Assembly (NCBI GenBank): GCA_937930815.1
Contig: CALHBQ010000530.1
Location: 1-35,332 of the forward strand
Direction of reading: 5' to 3'
Source of the DNA: an uncultured Saprospiraceae bacterium
Lineage (GTDB): Bacteria > Bacteroidota > Bacteroidia > Chitinophagales > Saprospiraceae
DNA: 35,332 nucleotides
Under the pieces are notes generated by a model. The model did no database searches. It saw nothing but the letters and a program-made list of their open reading frames with translations, and was not told the DNA's origin. Position numbers and translations under genes: made by a program. This document shows positions 24,496 through 32,469 of the stretch, in pieces (the stretch's first letter is position 1; every line of letters begins with the position of its first letter).

Positions 24496-24705
24496 AATTG
24501 AAAAGTTTTTTTGAAAAATAATAATAGAACAATTTCTATTGGTAGGTAAAAGTCTGCTATCTATATCTTTTGGTTGTATTTGAATTTTAAATTTTGGTGC
24601 GGGACTGTTTGTCTATTCGTAAACTTGGTTTAAACGGAAATGAAGTGCAGTAAAGCAACTTTAACTTTTGTAAGCCCAATCGCTTAAGTCTTTTTGAATC
24701 CATTA

Positions 24706-25188
24706 TCACTCAGAAGTATAAAAAGCTAAAATGGCTAATAAAGGTATTAGAGCAAAGAAGCCTGCTGTTATTTTAAGCCAAAGAGGACTTTTTTCTTTTA
24801 CGATTGATTGGTATAGGTATTCAGTCAAAAAATACCCGCCAATAGCTGCGACTATTCCTGCTAAAATAGCGGCAGTAGTGGCACTTGCTAAAAGGCTAAA
24901 AGCAAAAGCTGCCCCCAAGAAAATCAGTGTTGAGCCAAACATTGTTACTCCAAAAATCAATAGAATACCAACGAGTGTTTTATTAATAGCTTTTCTTTTT
25001 AACCACTTTTTTATGGAGATTTTCTTTTTTGAAAAGTGGTTTTTAAATCGTTGCCAGCGATTTAGTTTTTTCTTGGATTGAGATTTCGTAACTGTTTTTT
25101 GAACTTGAATAGTAGTTGTCTTAATTGCTACCGCCTCTGAAGGATTCAAAAGACAAATCGTGAAGATTAAAAAGTAAAAGGCTTTCAT
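24706..25188 (-). CDS. Small multi-pass membrane protein
   Basis: A 160-residue protein: a signal-like segment at 1-22 (MKAFYFLIFTICLLNPSEAVA), a very basic linker at 34-70 (KSQSKKKLNRWQRFKNHFSKKK), then three hydrophobic helices at about 70-92, 94-120 and 137-157 (GILLIFGVTMFGSTLIFLGA, TTAAILAGIVAAIGGYFLTE, ITAGFFALIPLLAILAFY). I recognise no family. It follows the alkaline phosphatase gene by 19 bp on the same strand and is probably co-transcribed with it. Confidence 0.65.
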   Translation of the reverse strand: MKAFYFLIFTICLLNPSEAVAIKTTTIQVQKTVTKSQSKKKLNRWQRFKNHFSKKKISIKKWLKRKAINKTLVGILLIFGVTMFGSTLIFLGAAFAFSLLASATTAAILAGIVAAIGGYFLTEYLYQSIVKEKSPLWLKITAGFFALIPLLAILAFYTSE

Positions 25189-25207
25189 CGTTTTGAAAAT
25201 TAAGAGA

Positions 25208-26323
25208 TTATTTCCATCCCAACACCGCTCTCATTTTGTGGTAGATTTCGGTATTGTCATAAATACCCGTAAAAGTTTCTGCTCCAGGGCCAAATGCAAA
25301 AACAGGAATCATCGTCGCTGTATGCCTTCTGGCCGTATATTCTATTTTTAGGTCTTTGAATTTTTTGCCGGTGTTTACTGCCAATCCGCCGCATTCGTGG
25401 TCACCTGTTACGACGACTAAGGTCTCTTTGTCTCTCATGGCAAAATCTAAAATTCGAACAATCGTTTTATCAAAGTCCTCCATTTCACCCAAAAACTTTA
25501 CGGTATTGTTTGCATGAAGCGCCCAGTCAATTTGAGAACCCTCGATCATTAGCAAAAAGCCTTTATCACTTTTTTGTTTTAAAAAATTAGCAGCTAAAAC
25601 CCCTGCTTCTGGTAGGTAGGTCCTTCCATCCAAAGCATAAAACGGATCATTGTCAGATGTAAACCAAACGATTTTATCTTTTTGTGAAAGTTGTTTTTTA
25701 TTGGGTTTCGTTCGTGTTAGGAAGTAGCCTTTATCTTTTAGTTTCTTTCTTTTTGTATTACTAATTTTTTCTGTGGATGAAAAGTATTTTTCACCACCAC
25801 CAATCATGATGTCAAAATCGCAATCGGTCAAGTTTTCGGCAAGAGCGTCATAATTACCGCGTAGTACATTATGTCCATAAAGCACGGCAGGGGTAGCGTG
25901 CACTACAGTTGAGGTTACCGCAAACCCAGCTTTATAACCTCGGTCTTTTCCTTCCTCAAAAAACGATTGAACAGGCGTTGCGTCGGGCAACACTCCAACC
26001 ATTGTGTTATTCGTCTTATGACCACTCAACATGGCAGTACCCGAAGCTGCGGAATCGGTAACTAAATTATCGGAAGAGTGGGTCTTTTGAAAACCGATGT
26101 GCTTGAACCATTCGAAATATGAATGATTTTTATTTTCATAATTATGCGCCGAAATTTGGTTTACTCCCATCCCATCGCCAATCAACAAAATGATATTTTT
26201 AGGGGTAGGGGATTTAGGTTCCTCTATTATATTGGCTGATACTTGTTGCCTATATGAAAAAGCAAGCACTGCAAGCACGATTAAAATGAAATGACTAGCC
26301 TTCCAAATTTTACTATTATCCAA
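25208..26323 (-). CDS. Alkaline phosphatase
   Basis: A 371-residue exported phosphomonoesterase of the PhoA superfamily. Residues 1-30 hold a signal segment (FILIVLAVLAF). The metal-binding LLIGDGMGVNQIS is at 47-59, the nucleophile is Ser91 in VTDSAASGTAMLSGHKTNN, EGSQIDWALHANN is at 261-273 and the metal ligands in TGDHECGG are Asp308/His309. Slightly shorter than many PhoA proteins but complete in active-site residues. Expected in the periplasm for phosphate release. No Pho-box or regulator could be identified from the sequence. Confidence 0.93.
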   Translation of the reverse strand: MDNSKIWKASHFILIVLAVLAFSYRQQVSANIIEEPKSPTPKNIILLIGDGMGVNQISAHNYENKNHSYFEWFKHIGFQKTHSSDNLVTDSAASGTAMLSGHKTNNTMVGVLPDATPVQSFFEEGKDRGYKAGFAVTSTVVHATPAVLYGHNVLRGNYDALAENLTDCDFDIMIGGGEKYFSSTEKISNTKRKKLKDKGYFLTRTKPNKKQLSQKDKIVWFTSDNDPFYALDGRTYLPEAGVLAANFLKQKSDKGFLLMIEGSQIDWALHANNTVKFLGEMEDFDKTIVRILDFAMRDKETLVVVTGDHECGGLAVNTGKKFKDLKIEYTARRHTATMIPVFAFGPGAETFTGIYDNTEIYHKMRAVLGWK

Positions 26324-26492
26324 ATCTTTGATTTGTTCGTTAAGTTTTATCAGGTTTTCGGTTTGACCGATAAAGATGGGAAATTTTAGTAATCAATCTT
26401 TATTTGAGGAACGATAAAATAATAAGTAGTCATTTTTGAGTGGTATTTTTTCGATTATTCTTCGTTGCGAAAAACCTTTTAGTTCACCGCTC

Positions 26493-27560
26493 CTAAGCTT
26501 TAAAATTCAATAGAAAGTTCTTGATCAGATCATTGAATTTTCCTCCTTCTCCAAAAAGAAAAGAAACTTCTACTGGCAAAACCATGATTGGAATTTTGTT
26601 TTGAATCAGAAATTGACGGTGCAATTCGAGCCGCATGGCATCTTTTTCTGTAGTAAGAATGACTTTTTTAGGAGAGTCAATTTTGTCAAATGTTTCTTTG
26701 AGGCGACCGATATCATGCGCCTTGAAATAGTGGTGATCTTCAAATGCTAAAACCTTTACAGAGTTAACCAAAGGTTTTAAATTGTTGAGCAAATAATCGG
26801 TATTGGCAATAGCACAAATGACCAAAACATCCCAATCTTTATCAATCTGAAATCGCTGGGACCAATTGAACATGTAGTATGGATAACCATAATTGTAGCG
26901 AGAGAAAAATATTTTTTGATGTGGAAAAGGTTTGATTTCCTGAATCATTTTTTCTTTTCCTTCCTCGGTCAAATCATGCGGACATTTTGAAATAACAATC
27001 ACATTTGCTCGCTCATAAGAAGAACGCCACTCGCGCAGTCGTCCCGAAGGCAGGAGGTAATCTTTCGTAAAAGGCTTTTCGTATTCAGTTAATAAAATAT
27101 TCAGTCCTGGATTGACAGATAAATGCTGGAAAGCATCGTCCAATAAAATCGCTTGCGTTTCAGGATGGTTTTGCATCAATTTAGGAATCGCGTAAGAGCG
27201 ATCTTCACCTACTGTCACCAAAATGTCTTGAAACTTTCGAGCATATTGCAATGGCTCATCACCCGATTGTTCCGCGTTGAAATTTGGTTTTATTTCTAAA
27301 TAGCCTTTTGTTTTTCGTTGATAACCTCTGCTCAATGTCGCGACTTCAAGGTAATCTTTTAGCAAGCGAATTAAGTATTCGATGTGAGGTGTTTTGCCGG
27401 TGCCGCCTATTGATAAATTTCCAACAGAAATAACTGGAACATTGAAAGTGATGCCTTTTAATAGCCCATTTCGATACAAAAAGTCACGAATACTGATGCC
27501 TATTCCATAAAGGAAAGAAATAGGGGCAAGCAATATTTTTATAAGTGTATTTTGTACCAT
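26493..27560 (-). CDS. lpxK: Tetraacyldisaccharide 4'-kinase
   Basis: Adds the 4'-phosphate to the lipid A precursor at the inner membrane. From the ATG at 27560 it is 355 residues, normal for LpxK. N-terminal membrane-associated segment NTLIKILLAPISFLYGIGI, then the P-loop VGNLSIGGTGKTP at about 46-58, GDEPLQYARKF, and DAFQHLSVNPGLNILLTEYEKPF, all typical. The open frame extends to 27638, but the extra codons come from the palindromic repeat (EVHRGGTEVHR), so that start is rejected. It is downstream of the DUF3137 gene, with the repeat filling the gap. Confidence 0.94.
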   Translation of the reverse strand: MVQNTLIKILLAPISFLYGIGISIRDFLYRNGLLKGITFNVPVISVGNLSIGGTGKTPHIEYLIRLLKDYLEVATLSRGYQRKTKGYLEIKPNFNAEQSGDEPLQYARKFQDILVTVGEDRSYAIPKLMQNHPETQAILLDDAFQHLSVNPGLNILLTEYEKPFTKDYLLPSGRLREWRSSYERANVIVISKCPHDLTEEGKEKMIQEIKPFPHQKIFFSRYNYGYPYYMFNWSQRFQIDKDWDVLVICAIANTDYLLNNLKPLVNSVKVLAFEDHHYFKAHDIGRLKETFDKIDSPKKVILTTEKDAMRLELHRQFLIQNKIPIMVLPVEVSFLFGEGGKFNDLIKNFLLNFKA

Positions 27561-27571
27561 GACTTTTAAGA

Positions 27572-27674
27572 CTCTGTGAACCTCTGTGCCTCCTCTGTGA
27601 ACCTCTGTGTCCCAGTTTTCCACGATAAATTGGGACACAGAGACACACGGAGAAGCACAGAGCTACACAGAGAG
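27572..27674. repeat. Palindromic repeat of CTCTGTG words upstream of lpxK
   Basis: CTCTGTGTCCCA (27603-27614) is inverted exactly as TGGGACACAGAG (27631-27642), with outer CTCTGTG words on the left mirrored by CACAGAG on the right. About 103 bp long. It lies 3 bp from the DUF3137 stop and 11 bp from the lpxK ATG, filling the gap, so any promoter or ribosome site for lpxK must overlap it or lie in the upstream gene. Confidence 0.75.
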
Positions 27675-27677
27675 ATT

Positions 27678-28610
27678 TTAATTCTTCTCATCAAACTCCG
27701 CAACAATCTGAATCATCAATTGCACATCTTCAAAAAACTCTCGGATGAGGTCAAAACTGACATTCGATTGAAAAATAAATGGTTCCATCAAATCTTTATG
27801 CTCAGTTACGGCAATATAAATTTCTCTTCCTAAAATCGACATGTAAATTTCCTTACCCGTTCGATGGCGAAAATCTACAATTGCCTCCTGCATTTCAGGA
27901 GAAAGCAACCTTCTAAATGGAGCATCATCTGTTGCATAAGTCAAAAACGCCTCAGAATACATTTGGTTGCTTAGATAATCATCAACGCTTCTTCCTCCAA
28001 GTCGATTAAATTGCTTGATAGAACGAGTTAAGTATTGTCGAAACTCCTTTGGCAAAATAAGTATCGAACCTTTAACCTCATAATTGAGGGTCGCATGCAT
28101 GAAAACGCCCCTGAAAACATAATTGAGCCGACTCCTTACTTTTGAAAATTCGCGAACTTTTAATTCACACATTTTGAACGGAAGTTCGCCCAACTGACCT
28201 TCGATGTAATCTTCTCCTTTGTATTCGTCAGCAGTAGTGACAAATATTTTACTACCTAAAAATTCTTTTTTGGAAATGAATTTTTCTTCCTCATATTTCA
28301 GCGTTCCATAATTCACATCATTGTCCATGAAGTCCAAGACCAAGTTCATAACATTGGGTTTGAACGTACTTCTGAATTGTTGAAACTGATAAACCAGATA
28401 AGTCATGTAAAAACCAACTGGAATTAAAAGAAACAGGGTCACTGTCAAGATATCTAAAAAGACACTTAGCCCCATTAGCACAACTAAAAATAAAATGGAC
28501 AAAAAGAATAAACGCAATAAACGCCCACGCTTCTTTTCCATTCTCATCAATTCAGGATGAATGGTATGGTTGTAAAAAATCCGAAATTCTTCGAGTTTGT
28601 GTGGTGACAT
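27678..28610 (-). CDS. DUF3137 family membrane protein
   Basis: A 310-residue protein with two N-terminal transmembrane helices (LFFLSILFLVVLMGLSVFLD and LTVTLFLLIPVGFYMTYLVY, about residues 33-76) followed by a cytoplasmic domain of about 230 residues. The block SKKEFLGSKIFVTTADEYKGEDYIEGQLGELPFKMCELKV and FRGVFMHA match DUF3137. Function unknown. Upstream of lpxK, possibly in the same transcript. The divergent bamD gene starts 144 bp away. Confidence 0.85.
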   Translation of the reverse strand: MSPHKLEEFRIFYNHTIHPELMRMEKKRGRLLRLFFLSILFLVVLMGLSVFLDILTVTLFLLIPVGFYMTYLVYQFQQFRSTFKPNVMNLVLDFMDNDVNYGTLKYEEEKFISKKEFLGSKIFVTTADEYKGEDYIEGQLGELPFKMCELKVREFSKVRSRLNYVFRGVFMHATLNYEVKGSILILPKEFRQYLTRSIKQFNRLGGRSVDDYLSNQMYSEAFLTYATDDAPFRRLLSPEMQEAIVDFRHRTGKEIYMSILGREIYIAVTEHKDLMEPFIFQSNVSFDLIREFFEDVQLMIQIVAEFDEKN

Positions 28611-28739
28611 TAGATATTTCTCATATTAGAAGAGGTCAAATTTGTGAAAAATAAATTAAATCAAAGGTCAAACAACCATTTTCAGTGGAAATACCCTCTT
28701 TGTTTATGAAGAAATATGCTATTTTTTAAATAATACTAT

Positions 28740-28747
28740 TAATTTTG
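28740..28747 (+). promoter_or_regulatory. Candidate -7 box for bamD, nearly leaderless
   Basis: TAATTTTG followed by CGCCCTT then ATG: the box ends 7 nt before the start codon, so transcription would begin at about the first base of the gene. Confidence 0.5.
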
Positions 28748-28754
28748 CGCCCTT

Positions 28755-29603
28755 ATGAAAAAAACCTTGGTAAATTGGTTGGTTTTCGGTCTTTTGATAA
28801 TCCTATCTGCAACTGCTTGCAAAACGGAATATGAGAAGATTCGAACAAGTGGAGATGCGACTTCCATTTATAAAAAAGCTTATGACTATTATGAGCAAGG
28901 AAGATACATCAAAGCACAGGGTCTTTTTGAGTTGGTGATTCCTACTTATCGTGGAAAAAAAGAATTGGAAGACATCTATTATAAATACGCTGATACTTAC
29001 TTTCAAGATAAACAATATCTTTTAGCAGCTTATTATTTTAAGAACTTCTCTACTACTTTTCCGAATAGTCCGATGAGGGAAGATGCAGAGTTTATGTCAG
29101 CTTTTTCGAACTACCAATTATCACCTAATCCAAAATTGGATCAGACTTCAACTCAGAAAGCAATTGATGATTTTCAGTTGTATATCAACACTTTTCCAGA
29201 AAGCAAACGAGTTGGAGATGCAAATAAATTGATTGATGAACTGAGAGTTAAAATGGAGCAAAAAGCGTTGAATGAAGCGGAGTTGTATTTTAATTTAAGG
29301 CAATATCAGGCATCTGTTCTTTCAGGTGAAAATCTGTTGAAAGAATACCCTGAAACTAAGAATGGCGAGTATATTCGGTATTTGTTGGTAAAGGCTACTT
29401 ATAACTTGGCTGAAAATAGTGTCGTCACTAAACAACAGGAACGATTCGAAAACGTTAAGAAATACGCAGGAGACTTTCAAAAGAAATATAAAAAATCCAA
29501 ATATAAAGCACAAGTGGCTGATATGATGGATAAATCATTAAGTAAAATCAAATCTTTAGAAGATGAGCGATATCAAAACAAAAGTTCAAGGAGTAAATCC
29601 TAA
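28755..29603 (+). CDS. bamD: Outer-membrane assembly lipoprotein BamD
   Basis: Lipoprotein partner of BamA in outer-membrane protein assembly. Signal MKKTLVNWLVFGLLIILSATAC places the lipidated Cys at residue 22. From 35 to 250 there are TPR-like helical repeats typical of BamD/YfiO (AYDYYEQGRYIKAQGLFE, YADTYFQDKQYLLAAYYFKNF, then FPNSPMREDAEFMSAFSNYQ and INTFPESKRVGDANKLIDEL). The 282-residue length is normal. The 3' end overlaps the rpoZ start by 41 nt, an arrangement suggesting translational coupling. Confidence 0.93.
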   Translation: MKKTLVNWLVFGLLIILSATACKTEYEKIRTSGDATSIYKKAYDYYEQGRYIKAQGLFELVIPTYRGKKELEDIYYKYADTYFQDKQYLLAAYYFKNFSTTFPNSPMREDAEFMSAFSNYQLSPNPKLDQTSTQKAIDDFQLYINTFPESKRVGDANKLIDELRVKMEQKALNEAELYFNLRQYQASVLSGENLLKEYPETKNGEYIRYLLVKATYNLAENSVVTKQQERFENVKKYAGDFQKKYKKSKYKAQVADMMDKSLSKIKSLEDERYQNKSSRSKS

Positions 29604-29904
29604 TATCACCCCTCGTAATGTAAAAGAGTTTGTAAGAGATACAGGCAATATTTACGAAGCTTTGGTTGTAATTAGTAAAAGAGCTGCGCATTTGAGCGTA
29701 AATCTTAAGAAAGAACTACATGATAAATTGGATGAATTTGCAGTAAGCCCTGAAACGATTGAGGAGATTACTGAGAATAAAGAGCAAATCGAAATTTCAA
29801 AATTCTATGAGCGTTTGCCTAATCCGGCTATCATCGCTACTAATGAATTTTTTGACGAAGAATTGCATTATCACTTTAAGAACAAAGGAGGAGATAAGAA
29901 GTAA
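29563..29904 (+). CDS. rpoZ: RNA polymerase omega subunit (Rpb6-like)
   Basis: A 113-residue protein of the RNA polymerase Rpb6/omega family as found in Bacteroidota. It contains NIYEALVVISKRAAHLSVNLKKELHDKLDEF, corresponding to the conserved YE.v.iia.RA core, then an acidic region and a C-terminal tail. The ATG at 29563 lies inside bamD, in another frame, 41 nt before the bamD stop. In related genomes coaBC often follows; here a terminator follows instead. Confidence 0.88.
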   Translation: MSDIKTKVQGVNPNITPRNVKEFVRDTGNIYEALVVISKRAAHLSVNLKKELHDKLDEFAVSPETIEEITENKEQIEISKFYERLPNPAIIATNEFFDEELHYHFKNKGGDKK

Positions 29905-29928
29905 TAATTTCTAATTACTTGATTCTTT

Positions 29929-29967
29929 AAAGACGGAGATGCTTCAACTTGAAGCATCTCCGTCTTT
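29929..29967 (+). terminator. Strong terminator after bamD-rpoZ
   Basis: 19-bp perfect stem AAAGACGGAGATGCTTCAA / inverse with a single-base gap, followed by TTTTATT. It ends the bamD-rpoZ transcript. Confidence 0.93.
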
Positions 29968-30019
29968 TATTAAAAAGCTAACTTTTTTGATGGTGTTTCC
30001 GTCTTTATATCGCGACCAA

Positions 30020-30078
30020 TTGACAAAGAATTTTAATTAGCCCTTGATTTTTCAATTAAAATAGATTTACTTTGTCAA
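30020..30078. promoter_or_regulatory. Nested inverted repeat upstream of ECF sigma gene
   Basis: TTGACAAAG (30020-30028) pairs with CTTTGTCAA (30070-30078), and TTTTAATT (30031-30038) with AATTAAAA (30054-30061). It lies 220 nt upstream of the sigma start, in the 395-bp gap 29905-30299. Beyond the terminator, this repeat and the start-proximal palindrome, I see nothing else in that gap. It could be an operator or a small RNA structure; there is no downstream T run, so a terminator is less likely. Confidence 0.4.
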
Positions 30079-30278
30079 CGTTCCTGAGGAATTATTTTAA
30101 AGCGTACCTTAAATTTATGTTAAGAAAGATATAAATTCTGGTATTACTTGATAAGAAGTAGTTTCTTTGGCTTGGATTTTGGAAATCTTTCAATAATCCT
30201 TTCTTCTCAAATTTTTTCCTAATTAAATTTTTTCTATCCGATAGTAACTTTTACACTAAACTTAATCTGTTTTTCATT

Positions 30279-30295
30279 TAACCACTAAATGGTTT
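30279..30295. promoter_or_regulatory. Start-proximal palindrome upstream of ECF sigma gene
   Basis: AACCA/TGGTT around CTAAA, ending 5 nt before the ATG at 30300. It could block or expose the translation start of the sigma factor, or bind a regulator. Confidence 0.3.
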
Positions 30296-30299
30296 AGTC

Positions 30300-30881
30300 A
30301 TGAAAGTTACGCAATTGAATGATCAGCAACTGATCGGCCTTTATCTTGAGGGCAACGAAAGAGCATTCGAAGAATTACTCGGACGCTACAAGGAAAAAAT
30401 CTTCACTTCTATTTACCTTTTTGTAAAAGATACTGCCAAGGCAGAAGACATCTTCCAAGAGGTATTTATTAAAATTATTAAAACCTTACGGGAAGGTAAA
30501 TACAATCACGAGGGCAAATTTGGTCCTTGGGCGATGCGTATTTCCTACAACTTGTGTGTGGATTATTTCCGTAGAGGAAAGCGTCACTCTAAAGTTCAAG
30601 CAACAGATACATTTGACATTTTTGATGTCCTTTCATCTGATGAATTGAACGTGGAGCAACAGATGATGCGCAGCCAAACGCACAACAAAGTGCGTGAGTT
30701 GGTAGACATGCTTCCTCCAGAGCAACGTGAGGTTGTTATCCTTCGTCACTATGCCGATATGAGTTTCAAAGAAATAGCAGCAATGACGCGCGTAAGCATC
30801 AATACCGCTTTGGGTAGAATGCGTTATGCACTTATTAATATCCGTAAAATGGTTGAAGAACGCGACGTCGTTTTTCAGTAG
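30300..30881 (+). CDS. ECF-type RNA polymerase sigma factor
   Basis: A 193-residue sigma-70 family protein. Region 2 is at about 20-92 (RAFEELLGRYKEKIFTSIYL, then DTAKAEDIFQEVFIKIIKTL and WAMRISYNLCVDYFRR). Region 4 is at about 130-185 (VRELVDMLPPEQREVVILRH, then YADMSFKEIAAMTRVSINTALGRMRYAL). There is no anti-sigma gene beside it. It has a long upstream region with two inverted repeats and a strong terminator directly after the stop, so it is a single-gene unit whose control is probably transcriptional or translational. It is only distantly like the ECF factor at 5076-5588. Confidence 0.92.
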   Translation: MKVTQLNDQQLIGLYLEGNERAFEELLGRYKEKIFTSIYLFVKDTAKAEDIFQEVFIKIIKTLREGKYNHEGKFGPWAMRISYNLCVDYFRRGKRHSKVQATDTFDIFDVLSSDELNVEQQMMRSQTHNKVRELVDMLPPEQREVVILRHYADMSFKEIAAMTRVSINTALGRMRYALINIRKMVEERDVVFQ

Positions 30882-30899
30882 AAAAAATAGCGTAACTTG

Positions 30900-30939
30900 A
30901 TCGTGGCACGAATGTCAATTTGTTAATTCGTGCCACGAT
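30900..30939 (+). terminator. Terminator after ECF sigma gene (bidirectional)
   Basis: 14-bp perfect stem ATCGTGGCACGAAT / ATTCGTGCCACGAT followed by TTTTTT. Also suitable for the convergent DUF5691 gene. Confidence 0.92.
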
Positions 30940-30957
30940 TTTTTACCTCAAAAACCA

Positions 30958-32469
30958 TTAGACTTTGGTAAAGCCCAAATACATTTTTCTTCGAAATTTG
31001 AGGCCTCCCAAAAACTGCTCTATTTCTGGTTGCCACATTTCTTGACCAGAATTTCCTAAATTCCACTCATCTCCCAAGCCGCGTTGCAACAAGGACGGAT
31101 TCACTCTATACGCTGCTGTTTTTAGTAGTTCCTTGTAATGCCAAGTTGACCAATTAAACGACTGTAATTTTGAGATATGCTCTTTCAAAGGGTTGATGAT
31201 TTTTTCGGAAAGGTCATCATCCCAGTGCTGTGTCGAATTTTTCAAATAGATGAATAATGGAACCAATTCTCCCAAAAGCTGCGGTTCCTTTGGAAGGCTC
31301 GCCATCGCCAATAAATTGAAAGTCTTATCGGAAAGCAAAGGCACCAATTCCTGAATTTGCCAAGACATGAAATTTAGATTGCTCTTTTCTTGCAACCAAT
31401 AATGTAGCAGGGGAGCGATCCATTTTTCATTTTTTTGTTCGAAACAGGCGTTGATTAAATGCTCTGCCATTACGTGCTTTTCATTACACTTCAAAAACAT
31501 GGGGACGAGTTCTTTGGGCTCGAATTCAAAATATGCTTCCCATTTTTCTAATGGAATTTTTGAAAACAACTGTCCCAAAATCACAGTTTTCATTCCTTTG
31601 GTAAGCGACTTCTTTTTATCGAAATGAATGACGGCTCCATATCGCTCATCAATTTCCTCAGGCAATTCGACTTGTATATTGACCTTCTTTAATAGGATAT
31701 ATTTTTTTAAAAGTTCGAAAAGTTGATTGCTGTATTCGCTATCTGGAATTTTCAGCAAAAGCTCACCCGCTATTTTTCTGATTTCTTTTCTGGATTCACT
31801 CAAACCTTTTTTTAGAAAAGGCTCGTCTTTTTTAGAAAGTCCAATTGCTAAAGTTTTTAAAAATTCGACTTTTGATTTATAGTCTTCTTCTGACCAAGTT
31901 GACGCTAATGCTTTGGTTGCTTTTTGAGGAGCAGTTTTTCGCCAATGTTTTAAAAGTAAGAGCCGAACTTCTTTAGAAGCAAATTTCCAATCGACTTCTA
32001 CTATTTGGTTGCCCAAATGCATCCAATCTACATTCTGCGAAAGCAGCCATTCACCTCGTTGACCGATTAAATGCTTGATGTCTTTCCAAAGTTTTTTGTT
32101 GGATTTTGATTCTTCGAATAATTCGGGAAGCATTGAAGGAGGCAGGACTTGTTGATACTGCTCCAACAATTCTAAAAATTCCTTTAATGCAGGCGCATGC
32201 ATTCCTTTTAAAATGACTTTCAAACTCTTGGTCGCTGCAGGTCCACAAGCGTTATCATCTAAATGCGTTTCAAGTTTTTCGAATTTGACTTTAGAATTGA
32301 TAACAGCCGTTTTTTTAGCTGCGCCATAAACCGACAATAACTGAAGTAATGCTTCCTCTGAAGAAGGGGCTTGTGGCAATTTGAACGCCTTCAATAAATC
32401 GTCTAACGAATCAGGTGAATCCGTTCGTTCCGTTCCGAGTAAGGTAGTTTTTATAAGTTCATCCCACAT
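30958..32469 (-). CDS. DUF5691 family protein
   Basis: A 503-residue cytoplasmic helical protein. The N-terminus MWDELIKTTLLGTERTDSPDS and the helical, HEAT-like body (KVEFLKTLAIGLSKKDEPFL, KEIRKIAGELLLKIPDSEYSN) fit DUF5691. In many bacteria this family is encoded with a SWIM zinc-finger protein, a MoxR-type AAA ATPase and VWA proteins, but none of these are here, so it is a solitary copy. Its ATG overlaps the gldH stop by one nucleotide, suggesting a shared transcript. Function unknown. Confidence 0.75.
   Translation of the reverse strand: MWDELIKTTLLGTERTDSPDSLDDLLKAFKLPQAPSSEEALLQLLSVYGAAKKTAVINSKVKFEKLETHLDDNACGPAATKSLKVILKGMHAPALKEFLELLEQYQQVLPPSMLPELFEESKSNKKLWKDIKHLIGQRGEWLLSQNVDWMHLGNQIVEVDWKFASKEVRLLLLKHWRKTAPQKATKALASTWSEEDYKSKVEFLKTLAIGLSKKDEPFLKKGLSESRKEIRKIAGELLLKIPDSEYSNQLFELLKKYILLKKVNIQVELPEEIDERYGAVIHFDKKKSLTKGMKTVILGQLFSKIPLEKWEAYFEFEPKELVPMFLKCNEKHVMAEHLINACFEQKNEKWIAPLLHYWLQEKSNLNFMSWQIQELVPLLSDKTFNLLAMASLPKEPQLLGELVPLFIYLKNSTQHWDDDLSEKIINPLKEHISKLQSFNWSTWHYKELLKTAAYRVNPSLLQRGLGDEWNLGNSGQEMWQPEIEQFLGGLKFRRKMYLGFTKV

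Noticed and set aside
27561-27638. Longer N-terminus for lpxK
   Set aside because: The extra 26 codons are translated palindromic repeat (EVHRGGTEVHR) and not part of any LpxK.
30020-30078. Rho-independent terminator
   Set aside because: The inverted repeat lacks a following T run and sits after an already strong terminator, so a regulatory structure is more likely.
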